A stretch of 7,326 nucleotides of DNA from an uncultured Clostridia bacterium (GCA_900548845.1 URMI01000047.1:1-7326), one strand, 5' to 3'. Numbered from the stretch's first letter, positions 1-5,634 are shown. Translations and numbers: made by a program. The notes: generated by a model not told the origin, from the sequence alone.

Positions 1-27
1 GAGTTCAGACGTGTGCTCTTCCGATCT
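1..27. other. Illumina TruSeq adapter remnant (artefact)
   Basis: The first 27 bases match the 3' part of the standard Illumina TruSeq read-2 adapter, beginning GAGTTCAGACGTG and ending in CTTCCGATCT. This is sequencing-library sequence left at a contig end, not genomic DNA. It also falsely extends the reverse-strand toxin reading frame to the window edge. Any coordinate or protein that reaches into 1-27 should be cut at base 28. Confidence 0.97.
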
Positions 28-243
28 TACCCTTGATATATTATTACCCACTTGTGCTCTTAATTCAAAAATACCGTCTCCAAGTGGCTTTAAAAATGGC
101 TCTCTTAAATCACCCCCAAACTCTTGAAGCAGCCCAATCGTTCGTAACATCTTTGCTCTCATTTTGTTATCTAAACTCTGCAGAAACTCCGCAGCGGGCT
201 TTGTTCCATCTGACTTCTCATAAAAAGCAACCATAAATTGCAT
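28..243 (-). CDS. Type II toxin, Gp49-like / RelE-HigB family, 3'-truncated by contig end
   Basis: This is a partial gene whose first 72 codons are present and whose 3' end is lost at the contig edge. The protein starts MQFMVAFYEKSDGTKPAAEF and continues through SLDNKMRAKMLRTIGLL, a REPFLKPLGDGIFELRAQ segment and GNNISRV. The FYE-DGTKP start, the DxKMRAKxLRTI helix and the LGDGxFELR-xxGNN strand are the hallmark pattern of phage-derived Gp49-like toxins. Members of the RelE/HigB superfamily are usually ribosome-dependent mRNA endonucleases of about 105-120 residues. An in-frame ATG at 300 exists, but a perfect promoter covers it and its N-terminal extension would be unlike the family, so the ATG at 243 is preferred. 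The Shine-Dalgarno is weak (a GGG about 10 bases upstream). In this family the HigA-like antitoxin usually follows the toxin. It would lie beyond the window, so pairing cannot be confirmed. Confidence 0.85.
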
Positions 244-279
244 ACGTCTATTCCCAGCCGTTATCTTATCTTCATTTAT

Positions 280-308
280 ATTATATGTGATATATCCCAT
301 AATGTCAA
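280..308 (-). promoter_or_regulatory. Consensus sigma-70/sigma-A promoter for the toxin gene
   Basis: On the minus strand there is a perfect -35 (TTGACA, 308-303), a 17-base spacer and a perfect -10 (TATAAT, 285-280). Transcription would begin near 273, leaving a leader of about 30 bases before the ATG at 243. The promoter lies across the upstream ATG at 300, which argues against that start. Such a strong promoter suits a toxin-antitoxin operon that represses itself, but I found no convincing operator palindrome. Confidence 0.8.
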
Positions 309-443
309 GTAAAAATGCCATAAAATTTTCCAACGAAAATAGCTATTGAGAAAAATCAGCTTCTTCGATTAACCGCAACATCGCAGGATCTCATCCTTGG
401 TATGGTAAAAAGCGCCGCGGACGCCGCAAAACGCGCTTAGGTA
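309..443. other. Intergenic stretch without a gene; weak hairpin
   Basis: No supported gene lies between the divergent toxin and integrase-side promoters. Most of it is AT-rich, except for a GC-rich patch at about 411-436. On the minus strand, AAGCGC (438-433) can pair with GCGCTT (415-410), with a smaller GCGG/CCGC pairing inside the loop, and a short T run follows. This is a weak terminator-like structure pointing toward the toxin gene. A minus-strand stub encoding GAFYHTKDEIL looks faintly TetR-like but is too short to call. Confidence 0.4.
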
Positions 444-472
444 TTGAAATTCTTCTTGTGGTGTCGTATCAT
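444..472 (+). promoter_or_regulatory. Likely sigma-A promoter of the small ORF-integrase unit
   Basis: TTGAAA (444-449) and TATCAT (467-472) are separated by exactly 17 bases, one mismatch each from consensus at the variable positions. Initiation near 479 would give a leader of about 26 bases that contains the strong ribosome binding site at 491-498, ahead of the ATG at 505. No other promoter of similar quality is seen before the integrase. Confidence 0.6.
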
Positions 473-490
473 CTTCATACAATCTTTTAT

Positions 491-498
491 GGAGGTGG
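491..498 (+). promoter_or_regulatory. Strong Shine-Dalgarno of the 58-codon ORF
   Basis: GGAGGTGG lies 6-8 bases upstream of the ATG at 505. It is the main reason to call that short frame a real gene, and it fixes the start. Confidence 0.7.
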
Positions 499-504
499 AC
501 CATC

Positions 505-681
505 ATGCGGTACACAGAAGAAAAATATCAAGCCTTCCTCGAGGAACTCATACAGAGGATCTTCGCGGAATACACCAAGATCGGCGTCGCGACAGAACGG
601 TGGAAAGCATCTTTTTCCGTACTTCGTCCTGATTTTGGGCAAAAAAAAGCGCCTCTGAGGGTTCAGAGGCAAAGGAGATGA
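505..681 (+). CDS. Small unknown protein upstream of and coupled to the integrase
   Basis: This is a 58-residue protein of unrecognised family. It begins MRYTEEKYQAFLEELIQRIF, followed by AEYTKIGVATERWKASFSVL, and ends in a basic tail (QKKAPLRVQRQRR). The first 25 residues look amphipathic and helical, and the basic tail could bind nucleic acid, so a directionality factor or a regulator of the integrase is possible. That role is inference from position only. Support for coding is the promoter at 444-472, the excellent Shine-Dalgarno at 491-498 and the stop codon overlapping the ATG at 678 (ATGA). A concern is that the last 14 codons run through an A8 tract and a perfect hairpin (641-670). Those codons may be shaped by RNA structure rather than by protein sequence. 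Confidence 0.55.
   Translation: MRYTEEKYQAFLEELIQRIFAEYTKIGVATERWKASFSVLRPDFGQKKAPLRVQRQRR
641..670 (-). terminator. Minus-strand rho-independent terminator-like hairpin upstream of the integrase
   Basis: GCCTCTGA (651-658) and TCAGAGGC (663-670) form a perfect 8-base-pair stem with a 4-base loop. On the minus strand the hairpin is followed by GC and then eight T's (648-641), the form of an intrinsic terminator for leftward transcription. No minus-strand gene lies just upstream, so it would stop antisense or read-through RNA coming across the integrase. On the plus strand the hairpin sits right before the AAAGGAG at 671-677 and may also affect translation starting at 678. Confidence 0.6.
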
Positions 682-1856
682 TCTCACAAGAAGAACTATG
701 GAAACAAGTTGCCGCGTCTCAGACGCCCGATGAAGGCCATACATCGGGGTTGGAGAGCACGCTCTCACTTGATCAAAAAGTGAGCGGAACTGAAGCGAAA
801 CAGGAAGTGTTTTTGGGATTTACCAGTAAGGAGATTTCAAAAATGCCACAAAGATTCAGAAAACTATTTCGCGTTGATGGACTACCCGTCCATTGTCGCA
901 AGCGTAAGCGCGGCGGCTCAGTCAATTTTGAGTTGCGCTATCGTGCGAATGGATTAAACATCTCTGCCAGCGGAACAACGATCGAACGCGCGAAAGAACG
1001 CTTCATAGCAGCGCTAAGGCGTATCGAGTCCGGAGATGGAGTTAAGCAGACTAAAATCCCTACCACTTATAAAGAGTTTTGCTTATATTATTTCGAGACT
1101 TTTCGCAAGAGAAAGGTTACCGAGCTTACCTATTATCACGATATGAGCCGATGCCGCAATCATATCTTCCCTGTCATTGGAGGAATGGCTTTGAAGGCGA
1201 TCACACCTTCTGACTGTCAGTCGATGATTGACGATCTGCGTTCACGAGGATTAGGAAAGACGGCAGATGAAGTGTTTTCGCTCATGAATTACACTTTTAA
1301 GGGAGCCATAGCGCACGGCTTAATAACGAAGAACCCGTTAGCTGTTGTTTTTCATCAAAAGCACAAACACGAGCACGGAAAAGCGCTTACCAAGATTGAG
1401 GAAGTGAAGCTGATTTCTTCTTCGACGCCCTATCGAATTTTGTTGCTCATAGCGTTATATACCGGGTTGAGACCAAACGAATACGCAACACTTCGACGTG
1501 AGGGAAATATGCTCATTGCGAAAAACTCAAAGAGAAAGAACGGTCGTGAAGAGTATAAGCGCATTCCGATCAATCCTATGCTTGCTCCGTATATCGGCGA
1601 TATGAAAGAATTCCATTGGTGCCACATGGAGACGTTGTATAAGCACCTTCGTAGGCTCATGCCTACTCATACCTTGTATGATTTACGGACGACCTTTTAT
1701 ACGAGGTGCCGAGAATGCGGTGTTTCTGATGCAGCGAGGGATGAAATGGTCGGTCATTCATCGGGCGTGCTGGCCGATGCTTACACGGATCTATCTGATG
1801 CTTACCTGATCCAAGAGGCGAACAAAATCAAATATGCCCTTCCGTTGGACCAATAA
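678..1856 (+). CDS. int: Tyrosine recombinase / site-specific integrase
   Basis: The integrase would cut and rejoin DNA between the element's attachment site and the chromosome, here most likely the 3' end of tRNA-Leu. Numbered from 678 (392 residues), a basic arm-type DNA-binding region covers about 56-115 (MPQRFRKLFRVDG onward). A core-binding helical domain covers about 128-225, and the catalytic domain runs from about 235 to the end. Visible catalytic motifs are R265 in YTGLRPNE, R337 in YDLRTTFYT (Y334 replaces the usual His of HxxR), H360 in MVGHSS and the likely nucleophile Y369 in ADAYTDL. The start is uncertain. The ATG at 678 overlaps the previous stop but has its Shine-Dalgarno directly against it. 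The in-frame ATG at 843 has TAAGGAG at the ideal distance and starts at the family-like domain. Base composition is more AT-rich than the operon to the right, consistent with mobile DNA. Confidence 0.93.
   Translation: MISQEELWKQVAASQTPDEGHTSGLESTLSLDQKVSGTEAKQEVFLGFTSKEISKMPQRFRKLFRVDGLPVHCRKRKRGGSVNFELRYRANGLNISASGTTIERAKERFIAALRRIESGDGVKQTKIPTTYKEFCLYYFETFRKRKVTELTYYHDMSRCRNHIFPVIGGMALKAITPSDCQSMIDDLRSRGLGKTADEVFSLMNYTFKGAIAHGLITKNPLAVVFHQKHKHEHGKALTKIEEVKLISSSTPYRILLLIALYTGLRPNEYATLRREGNMLIAKNSKRKNGREEYKRIPINPMLAPYIGDMKEFHWCHMETLYKHLRRLMPTHTLYDLRTTFYTRCRECGVSDAARDEMVGHSSGVLADAYTDLSDAYLIQEANKIKYALPLDQ
827..845 (+). promoter_or_regulatory. Internal Shine-Dalgarno and ATG: alternative integrase start
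   Basis: TAAGGAG (827-833) lies 9 bases before an in-frame ATG (843-845). Starting here gives a 337-residue integrase beginning MPQRFRKLFRVDG, at the edge of the recognisable DNA-binding domain. The 55 codons before it show no recognisable domain. Either this is the only start or two forms of the protein are made. Confidence 0.6.
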
Positions 1857-1882
1857 CTTATATTTTTACGCAGAGACAAGGT

Positions 1883-1946
1883 AAAATTGTCCCCAATTTT
1901 GCCCCCAAAGTTCCCATTTTGTCCCTGTGAAACGTGCCGTGAAACG
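1883..1946 (+). repeat. Phased GTCCC-type repeats, candidate integrase arm or accessory sites
   Basis: Four related heptamers lie between the integrase stop and the tRNA: TTGTCCC (1887), TTGCCCC (1899), AGTTCCC (1909) and TTGTCCC (1919). They are spaced 12, 10 and 10 bases, close to one helical turn. AAAATTG/CAATTTT (1883-1889/1894-1900) is also an inverted pair. Just after them, GTGAAACG occurs twice, 12 bases apart (1927-1934 and 1939-1946). Direct repeats near attachment sites often serve as arm-type binding sites for tyrosine integrases or as sites for their helper proteins. That role is inferred here. Confidence 0.5.
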
Positions 1947-1948
1947 CA

Positions 1949-1996
1949 AAAAATGGGCTAAAATTAAGCGTTTAAGCCCAATTATAGCCCATTTTT
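1949..1996. terminator. Two-way rho-independent terminator between integrase and tRNA-Leu
   Basis: AAAAATGGGCTA (1949-1960) and TAGCCCATTTTT (1985-1996) are perfect 12-base inverted repeats around a 24-base interior. Because the arms begin with A's and end with T's, the hairpin reads as a stem plus U-tract on both strands. It can therefore end the rightward integrase transcript and the leftward operon/tRNA transcript. Its right arm touches the complement of the tRNA's 3' terminal A. Confidence 0.75.
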
Positions 1997-2078
1997 GGTG
2001 CGGACGAAGGGACTTGAACCCCCATGGTCTCCCACAGGAACCTGAAACCTGCGCGTCTGCCAATTTCGCCACGTCCGC
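1996..2078 (-). tRNA. tRNA-Leu (anticodon CAG), CCA encoded
   Basis: The 83-base gene folds as a type II tRNA that reads CUG leucine codons. The 7-bp acceptor stem (GCGGACG with CGTCCGC) pairs fully and is followed by discriminator A and an encoded CCA. The D arm contains AATTGGCAGAC, the anticodon CAG lies at 2044-2042 in the loop TTCAGGT, there is a short variable-arm stem, and the T arm is GGGGG-TTCAAGT-CCCTT. The top pair of the anticodon stem is a U-U mismatch, a small oddity. It lies 12 bases downstream of the peptidase E stop on the same strand and may be cut from the operon transcript. Its 3' end faces the integrase and is the likely integration target. The gene is intact, as expected when the element carries a copy of the 3' part. 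Confidence 0.96.
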
Positions 2079-2090
2079 ATATGAGGACAG

Positions 2091-2771
2091 TCAGAAGACT
2101 GTCTTTTTGAGTTCGCCCGAGGAAGCATCCAAGCGAAAGACCTTTCCGCCGGCGGATATGCTTTTCACGGGTTCCCCGTTGTGCATCTCGAGGGCGGCGT
2201 TGTTCTCCAACCCCCAAGCGCACCACCTATTATACAGCACGATATCGTCAAAGTCAAGCGTTCTTTCGTCGTAATGCGGAGAAATTTTGCCGTTTATCCA
2301 GCCAAGTCCGGGGAAAATGTGATACTCCCCTTCGACGACGGAATCGGAATACATCTCTTCGAACCAGCAGATGGCGCCAGCCGAAAGCCCTGCGATGAGC
2401 TTCCCCTCCTCGAATGCCGTTTGGATGAGCGGCAGAAGCCCGCTTTGTTTCCACTGCCTGAGCATATAGACGGTATCGCCCCCGCCGATGTAGAGAAAGT
2501 CTGCCTTTTCGAACTTTGCTTTCATCTTTTCGGGGTCGACTTCGCGGTTCACCGTCAGGGCGACGTCCGTCTTGATGCCGAACAGCCCCGTATAGACCTT
2601 GTGGAAGGTGTTGTAATAGGGCATGCAGTCGTGGCTGGCGGTCGGAAGAAAAAGCCCCGAAGCGCGCCGTTCGCCCGCGATCTTTTTCGCTTCGGAGGCG
2701 ATATACTCGTCGATTATAAGCGTCTGCCGCTCTTTGAGCTCCCCGCCGCCGATGAGGATGAGACGGCTCAT
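2091..2771 (-). CDS. pepE: Peptidase E-like dipeptidase (peptidase family S51)
   Basis: This is a cytoplasmic serine peptidase-like protein of 226 residues, the normal length for family S51. Characterised PepE cleaves dipeptides with N-terminal aspartate. Visible signatures are the N-terminal MSRLILIGGGEL strand-loop, FLYIGGGDTVYMLRQWK (92-108) and the nucleophile elbow GLSAGAICW (Ser130). His166 in ISPHYDER is the likely catalytic histidine, and WGLENNAALEM (186-196) is the late conserved strand. Substrate preference cannot be proved from motifs, since the family also includes cyanophycinase and other branches. The ATG overlaps the stop of the PII-like gene (ATGA, 2768-2771) and has an AGAGGGG about 5-6 bases upstream, so translation is probably coupled. 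It is the last protein gene before the tRNA. A housekeeping peptide-recycling role is most likely. Confidence 0.9.
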   Translation of the reverse strand: MSRLILIGGGELKERQTLIIDEYIASEAKKIAGERRASGLFLPTASHDCMPYYNTFHKVYTGLFGIKTDVALTVNREVDPEKMKAKFEKADFLYIGGGDTVYMLRQWKQSGLLPLIQTAFEEGKLIAGLSAGAICWFEEMYSDSVVEGEYHIFPGLGWINGKISPHYDERTLDFDDIVLYNRWCAWGLENNAALEMHNGEPVKSISAGGKVFRLDASSGELKKTVF

Positions 2772-3604
2772 GCCTGCCCCTCTTTGGCTTCCTGCGCTTC
2801 GGCTGCGACCGCGATGCCCGCCGTCTTATCGACGGGAACGGAGAAGATGACGCCGCCCGCTTCCGTCTTCAAGCCGACTTTTTCGGAAAGCGCCTGCATG
2901 ATGGCGAGCTTCCTCTCGCGCGTCGTGAGGATAAAGAGAAGTTCCTGCTCGTGCATGAGGGAAATGCCGATGAACTGTTCCGCCTTCTCGTTGCTTGTGG
3001 ATCGGCCGCGCACGATGGTGCCGCCCGCAGCTCCCGCAGAGCGCGCCGCTTCCATGGCGTCGTCGACATAGTTTGCGGCGACTGCCGCGATGATAAGGTC
3101 GTATTGCCGTTGTTCGTCCTTCATGATCTTGCTCCCGTCGATAGTCTTTTCCGCTGCCGCGCTTTCGAGACCGTTGGAGACGATCTGCGAAACGGCGCTC
3201 AAAGGTATGGTGAAAGAGATGCCGCGCCCCACGAGATAGAGCGACATGCGCGCCCTTAACTCCCGCATGATGTTCTCCTCATCGCTTTCGGGGATGAGGG
3301 AGAGGATGACCGACTTCTCCGTGCCGCCGATGCCGAGATAGTCGAGGACGGCGGAACGCGCCGTGCCCGTGCCCGCGAACATGAAGCTGAGAGCGACGGA
3401 GGTATCGTCCAAGATCTCTTTGAGGCGCTTTTCGTCGTCGTGATTGACGATGCTCACGAGCACCTTGGTGCGGTTGGGTAGTTTTTGTTTTTCCGCCGTC
3501 TTGGGCGTGACGCCGATGACGCTTCCGACGCCTTTGACGAGCTTTTCGACAGCGCCTGCCGCAGCCACTGCGGGATTTTTGCGTTCGTTTCGTTTTTCAG
3601 CCAT
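2768..3604 (-). CDS. Tandem PII-like regulatory protein
   Basis: This 278-residue soluble protein has two PII/GlnB-like ferredoxin-fold units, at about 46-145 and 168-265. PII proteins are signal integrators, usually about 112 residues and trimeric, that bind nucleotides or small ligands and control transporters or enzymes. The second unit is clearer: TIVRGRSTSN, then ELLFILTTRERKLAIMQAL, then the typical ending GGVIFSVPVDKTAGI (250-264). The first unit has the matching pieces KVLVSIVNHDDEKRLKEIL and SFTIPLSA. Both lack the classical T-loop YRGAEY with its uridylylated tyrosine, so classical nitrogen-type modification is unlikely. The 45-residue N-terminal extension is Ala/Lys-rich, and the C-terminal tail is rich in Ala and Glu. 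The start overlaps the stop of the DUF1538 gene by one base (TGATG), with GAGGTG as Shine-Dalgarno. This points to control of that membrane protein. The domain call is from pattern recognition and is moderately sure. Confidence 0.78.
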   Translation of the reverse strand: MAEKRNERKNPAVAAAGAVEKLVKGVGSVIGVTPKTAEKQKLPNRTKVLVSIVNHDDEKRLKEILDDTSVALSFMFAGTGTARSAVLDYLGIGGTEKSVILSLIPESDEENIMRELRARMSLYLVGRGISFTIPLSAVSQIVSNGLESAAAEKTIDGSKIMKDEQRQYDLIIAAVAANYVDDAMEAARSAGAAGGTIVRGRSTSNEKAEQFIGISLMHEQELLFILTTRERKLAIMQALSEKVGLKTEAGGVIFSVPVDKTAGIAVAAEAQEAKEGQA

Positions 3605-5139
3605 CAGAACACCTCGTATTCGACGATCTTATCTTCCACAGAGAGGAAGTTGCGCTTTATTTTGTGCGTCTTGCTCTTATAGACGATGCCGAGGATCTGG
3701 ATGGAGATGAGCGGCGCGAGCGCCACGAAGGAGACGCACCCGAAGGCGAGCGTCATGACAGAACCCGAGCCCCAGACCGTGCTGCACGCGCCGATCGCCA
3801 TGGGAAGCACGAAGGAAGAGACCATCGCGCCGCTTGCGACGCCGCCCGAGTCGAAAGCGATACCAGTGAACATGGGAGGCGTGAAGAAGGTGAGCCCCAA
3901 TGCGATGACATATCCCGGGATGAGGAAGTACATGATGTTGACATTCAGAAGGATGCGCAGCATGGCGAGCCCGATGGCGCAGCACACGCCGATGCACAGC
4001 CCCTTCTTCATCGCGGACGAGCTGATGGCGCCTGCGGAGACGCGTTCCACCTGCTTGTTGAGGACGTGGACGGCGGGCTCTGCCGCGACGACGAAGTAGC
4101 CGATGATCATGCCGACGGGGATGAGCAGCCAGCCCCCCCAAAGGGAGGCGAGCGTCTTACCGATCTCGCTGCCGACGGGCATGAAGCCGACGTTCGCGCC
4201 CGTCAAAAAGAGCACGAGCCCCACAAAGGTATAGAGAAAACCCATGAAGATACGGATGATCTGCTTCTTGTGGAAGGAGCGCGAGACGAGCTGGAACATG
4301 AGGAAAAAGGCAAGGATAGGCGAAAGCGCGATGAGCACTTCGAGGGCGTAGTCTGCGAACCCGTGGAGATACAGGAAAAGGACGTCGCGCGTGTTTTCGG
4401 CGACGGCGGGCGATGTGACTTCGTACTCGACGCCCGAGATATCGAAGACGACGCCGAGCACGAGCACGGCGACGATGGGCCCGACGCTTGAAAGCGCAAC
4501 GAGACCGAAGGAGTCGTCCTGCCCGCTCTTGTCGCTTCTAATGGAGGCAACGCCGACGCCCAGCGACATGATGAAGGGCACGGTCATCGGCCCCGTCGTC
4601 ACGCCGCCCGAATCAAAGGAGACCGCCCAGAAATCTTCCGCGACAAAGATGCTCAAAATGAATGCCGCAACGTAAAAGATGATGAGGAGCACGGAGAGCC
4701 TGATGCGGAGCACGATACGCAGCATTGCGATCGTGAGGAAGATGCCCACCCCCACCGCGACCGTGATGATGAGAAGATAGTTGCCGAGTTGAGGAACCTT
4801 CTCCGCGACGGCGGGGACTTGCTCTGCAAGGATCTGCAGATCGGGCTCTGCGATCGTCACGATGATGCCGATGACGAAAGAGAGGAGCGCGATGAGCCAG
4901 ATCTTGCGCGAATGCGTCATCGATGAGCCGATCTTTTCGCCGATGACGAGCATGGACATATCCGCCCCCAGCGTGAAGCAGCCAAGTCCCAGGATGAGAA
5001 GCACCACTCCCACCATGAAGAGGACGAACGTCCCCGAGTTCAGGGGCGTGAACGTCATGGAAAGCACGATGATGATGAGTGCGATGGGCAGGATGGAAGT
5101 GAGTGATTCGATGATCTTATCTTTGAGTGCCTGCGTCAT
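3604..5139 (-). CDS. DUF1538 family membrane protein with two repeats (putative transporter)
   Basis: This 511-residue protein has about a dozen or more hydrophobic membrane segments and is built from two homologous halves. Each half carries the family's FDSGGV motif: VSFDSGGVTTGPMTVPF (173-189) and IAFDSGGVASGAM (427-439). Each also has an earlier AEP motif (VTIAEPDLQIL, 94-104; VVAAEPAVHVL, 350-360). This is DUF1538. From memory, split two-gene members called UmpA/UmpB were reported as a cation/proton antiporter in Halomonas. Whether this single-chain protein does the same is unknown, but the repeated acidic motifs inside membrane regions suit a transporter. AAAGGAGG lies 7 bases before the ATG. 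It starts 29 bases after rpiB, and its stop shares one base with the PII-like start, so the two are probably one regulated unit. The C-terminal tail (488-511) is charged and cytoplasmic in appearance, a possible docking site for the PII-like partner. Confidence 0.9.
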   Translation of the reverse strand: MTQALKDKIIESLTSILPIALIIIVLSMTFTPLNSGTFVLFMVGVVLLILGLGCFTLGADMSMLVIGEKIGSSMTHSRKIWLIALLSFVIGIIVTIAEPDLQILAEQVPAVAEKVPQLGNYLLIITVAVGVGIFLTIAMLRIVLRIRLSVLLIIFYVAAFILSIFVAEDFWAVSFDSGGVTTGPMTVPFIMSLGVGVASIRSDKSGQDDSFGLVALSSVGPIVAVLVLGVVFDISGVEYEVTSPAVAENTRDVLFLYLHGFADYALEVLIALSPILAFFLMFQLVSRSFHKKQIIRIFMGFLYTFVGLVLFLTGANVGFMPVGSEIGKTLASLWGGWLLIPVGMIIGYFVVAAEPAVHVLNKQVERVSAGAISSSAMKKGLCIGVCCAIGLAMLRILLNVNIMYFLIPGYVIALGLTFFTPPMFTGIAFDSGGVASGAMVSSFVLPMAIGACSTVWGSGSVMTLAFGCVSFVALAPLISIQILGIVYKSKTHKIKRNFLSVEDKIVEYEVF

Positions 5140-5168
5140 GTGCGGCCCTCCTTTTGTTGGAATGGGTG

Positions 5169-5621
5169 TTACTTGCTGTACTTTTGTTCGATCGCCGTGA
5201 TCTTATCGATGCGGCGCTGATGCTTTGCCTCCCCCGAGAAGGGTGTTGTAAGGAAGGTCTCCACGATGTCGAGCCCGAGATTGACCCCTACCATGCCGCC
5301 GCCGAGCGCCAAAATGTTGGCGTCGTTGTGAAGGCGGGTCATCTTTGCGGAGAGCGGCTCCGAGCAAAGCGCGCAGCGGATGCCTGGCACTTTGTTGGCG
5401 GCGATGGAGATGCCGATGCCCGTCGTGCAGACAAAGACTCCCTTTTCGCATTCGCCCGAAGCGACGGCTTCCGCCGCTTTGAGCGCGAAATCGGGATAGT
5501 CGCACGAATCGAAGGTATCCGTTCCGAAATTGACGACTTCGTACCCCTTTTCGTTGAGGTACCTGACCACCGCCTGTTTGAGGGTAAGGCCGCCGTGGTC
5601 ACAGCAAACTGCGATCTTCAT
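5169..5621 (-). CDS. rpiB: Ribose-5-phosphate isomerase B
   Basis: RpiB interconverts ribose 5-phosphate and ribulose 5-phosphate in the non-oxidative pentose phosphate pathway. The protein has 150 residues, the normal length for the RpiB/LacAB family. Key motifs are MKIAVCCDHGG at the start (substrate-binding Asp8-His9), SCDYPDFA (39-46), VCTTGIGISIAANK with the catalytic-type Cys65, and LHNDANILALGGG (97-109) with His98. The family usually has CGTG, and here it is CTTG, a small change next to the catalytic Cys. The frame is open upstream to 5828, but that part is a shadow of ywlE. The ATG at 5621 is chosen because AAGGAGG lies 6 bases before it and the protein then begins as the family does. 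It lies 37 bases after ywlE, matching the ywlE-ywlF order of Bacillus. A galactose-6-phosphate isomerase subunit is less likely, because such subunits come as lacA/lacB pairs. Confidence 0.96.
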   Translation of the reverse strand: MKIAVCCDHGGLTLKQAVVRYLNEKGYEVVNFGTDTFDSCDYPDFALKAAEAVASGECEKGVFVCTTGIGISIAANKVPGIRCALCSEPLSAKMTRLHNDANILALGGGMVGVNLGLDIVETFLTTPFSGEAKHQRRIDKITAIEQKYSK

Positions 5622-5634
5622 AATTTTCCTCCTT

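Noticed and set aside
33..236. Plus-strand 67-residue frame
   Set aside because: It is antisense to the clearly recognisable Gp49-like toxin, has no family features and no good ribosome site.
244..300. 19-residue N-terminal extension of the toxin to the ATG at 300
   Set aside because: The consensus promoter covers it, so it would be mostly upstream of the transcript start, and the family starts near MQFMVAFYEK.
444..768. Other frames over the small ORF (plus 444-632, plus 458-658, minus 487-768)
   Set aside because: The plus frames start at or near promoter elements and lack a Shine-Dalgarno. The minus frame crosses the hairpin and the integrase start. Only 505-681 has a strong ribosome site and a coupled stop.
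1927..2274. Plus-strand 115-residue frame containing RRDLNPHGLPQEPETCASA
   Set aside because: This is the well-known false translation of a tRNA-Leu gene in the reverse direction, not a protein. The minus frames 1866-2072 and 1972-2226 also run through the tRNA.
2181..3071. Plus-strand 296-residue frame
   Set aside because: It is antisense to the peptidase E and PII-like genes. Its length comes from the GC-rich codon pattern of the real genes.
3664..4491. Plus-strand 275-residue frame very rich in Asp, Glu, Arg and His
   Set aside because: It is antisense to the DUF1538 membrane gene. The odd charged composition is the mirror of hydrophobic codons, not a real acidic or basic protein.
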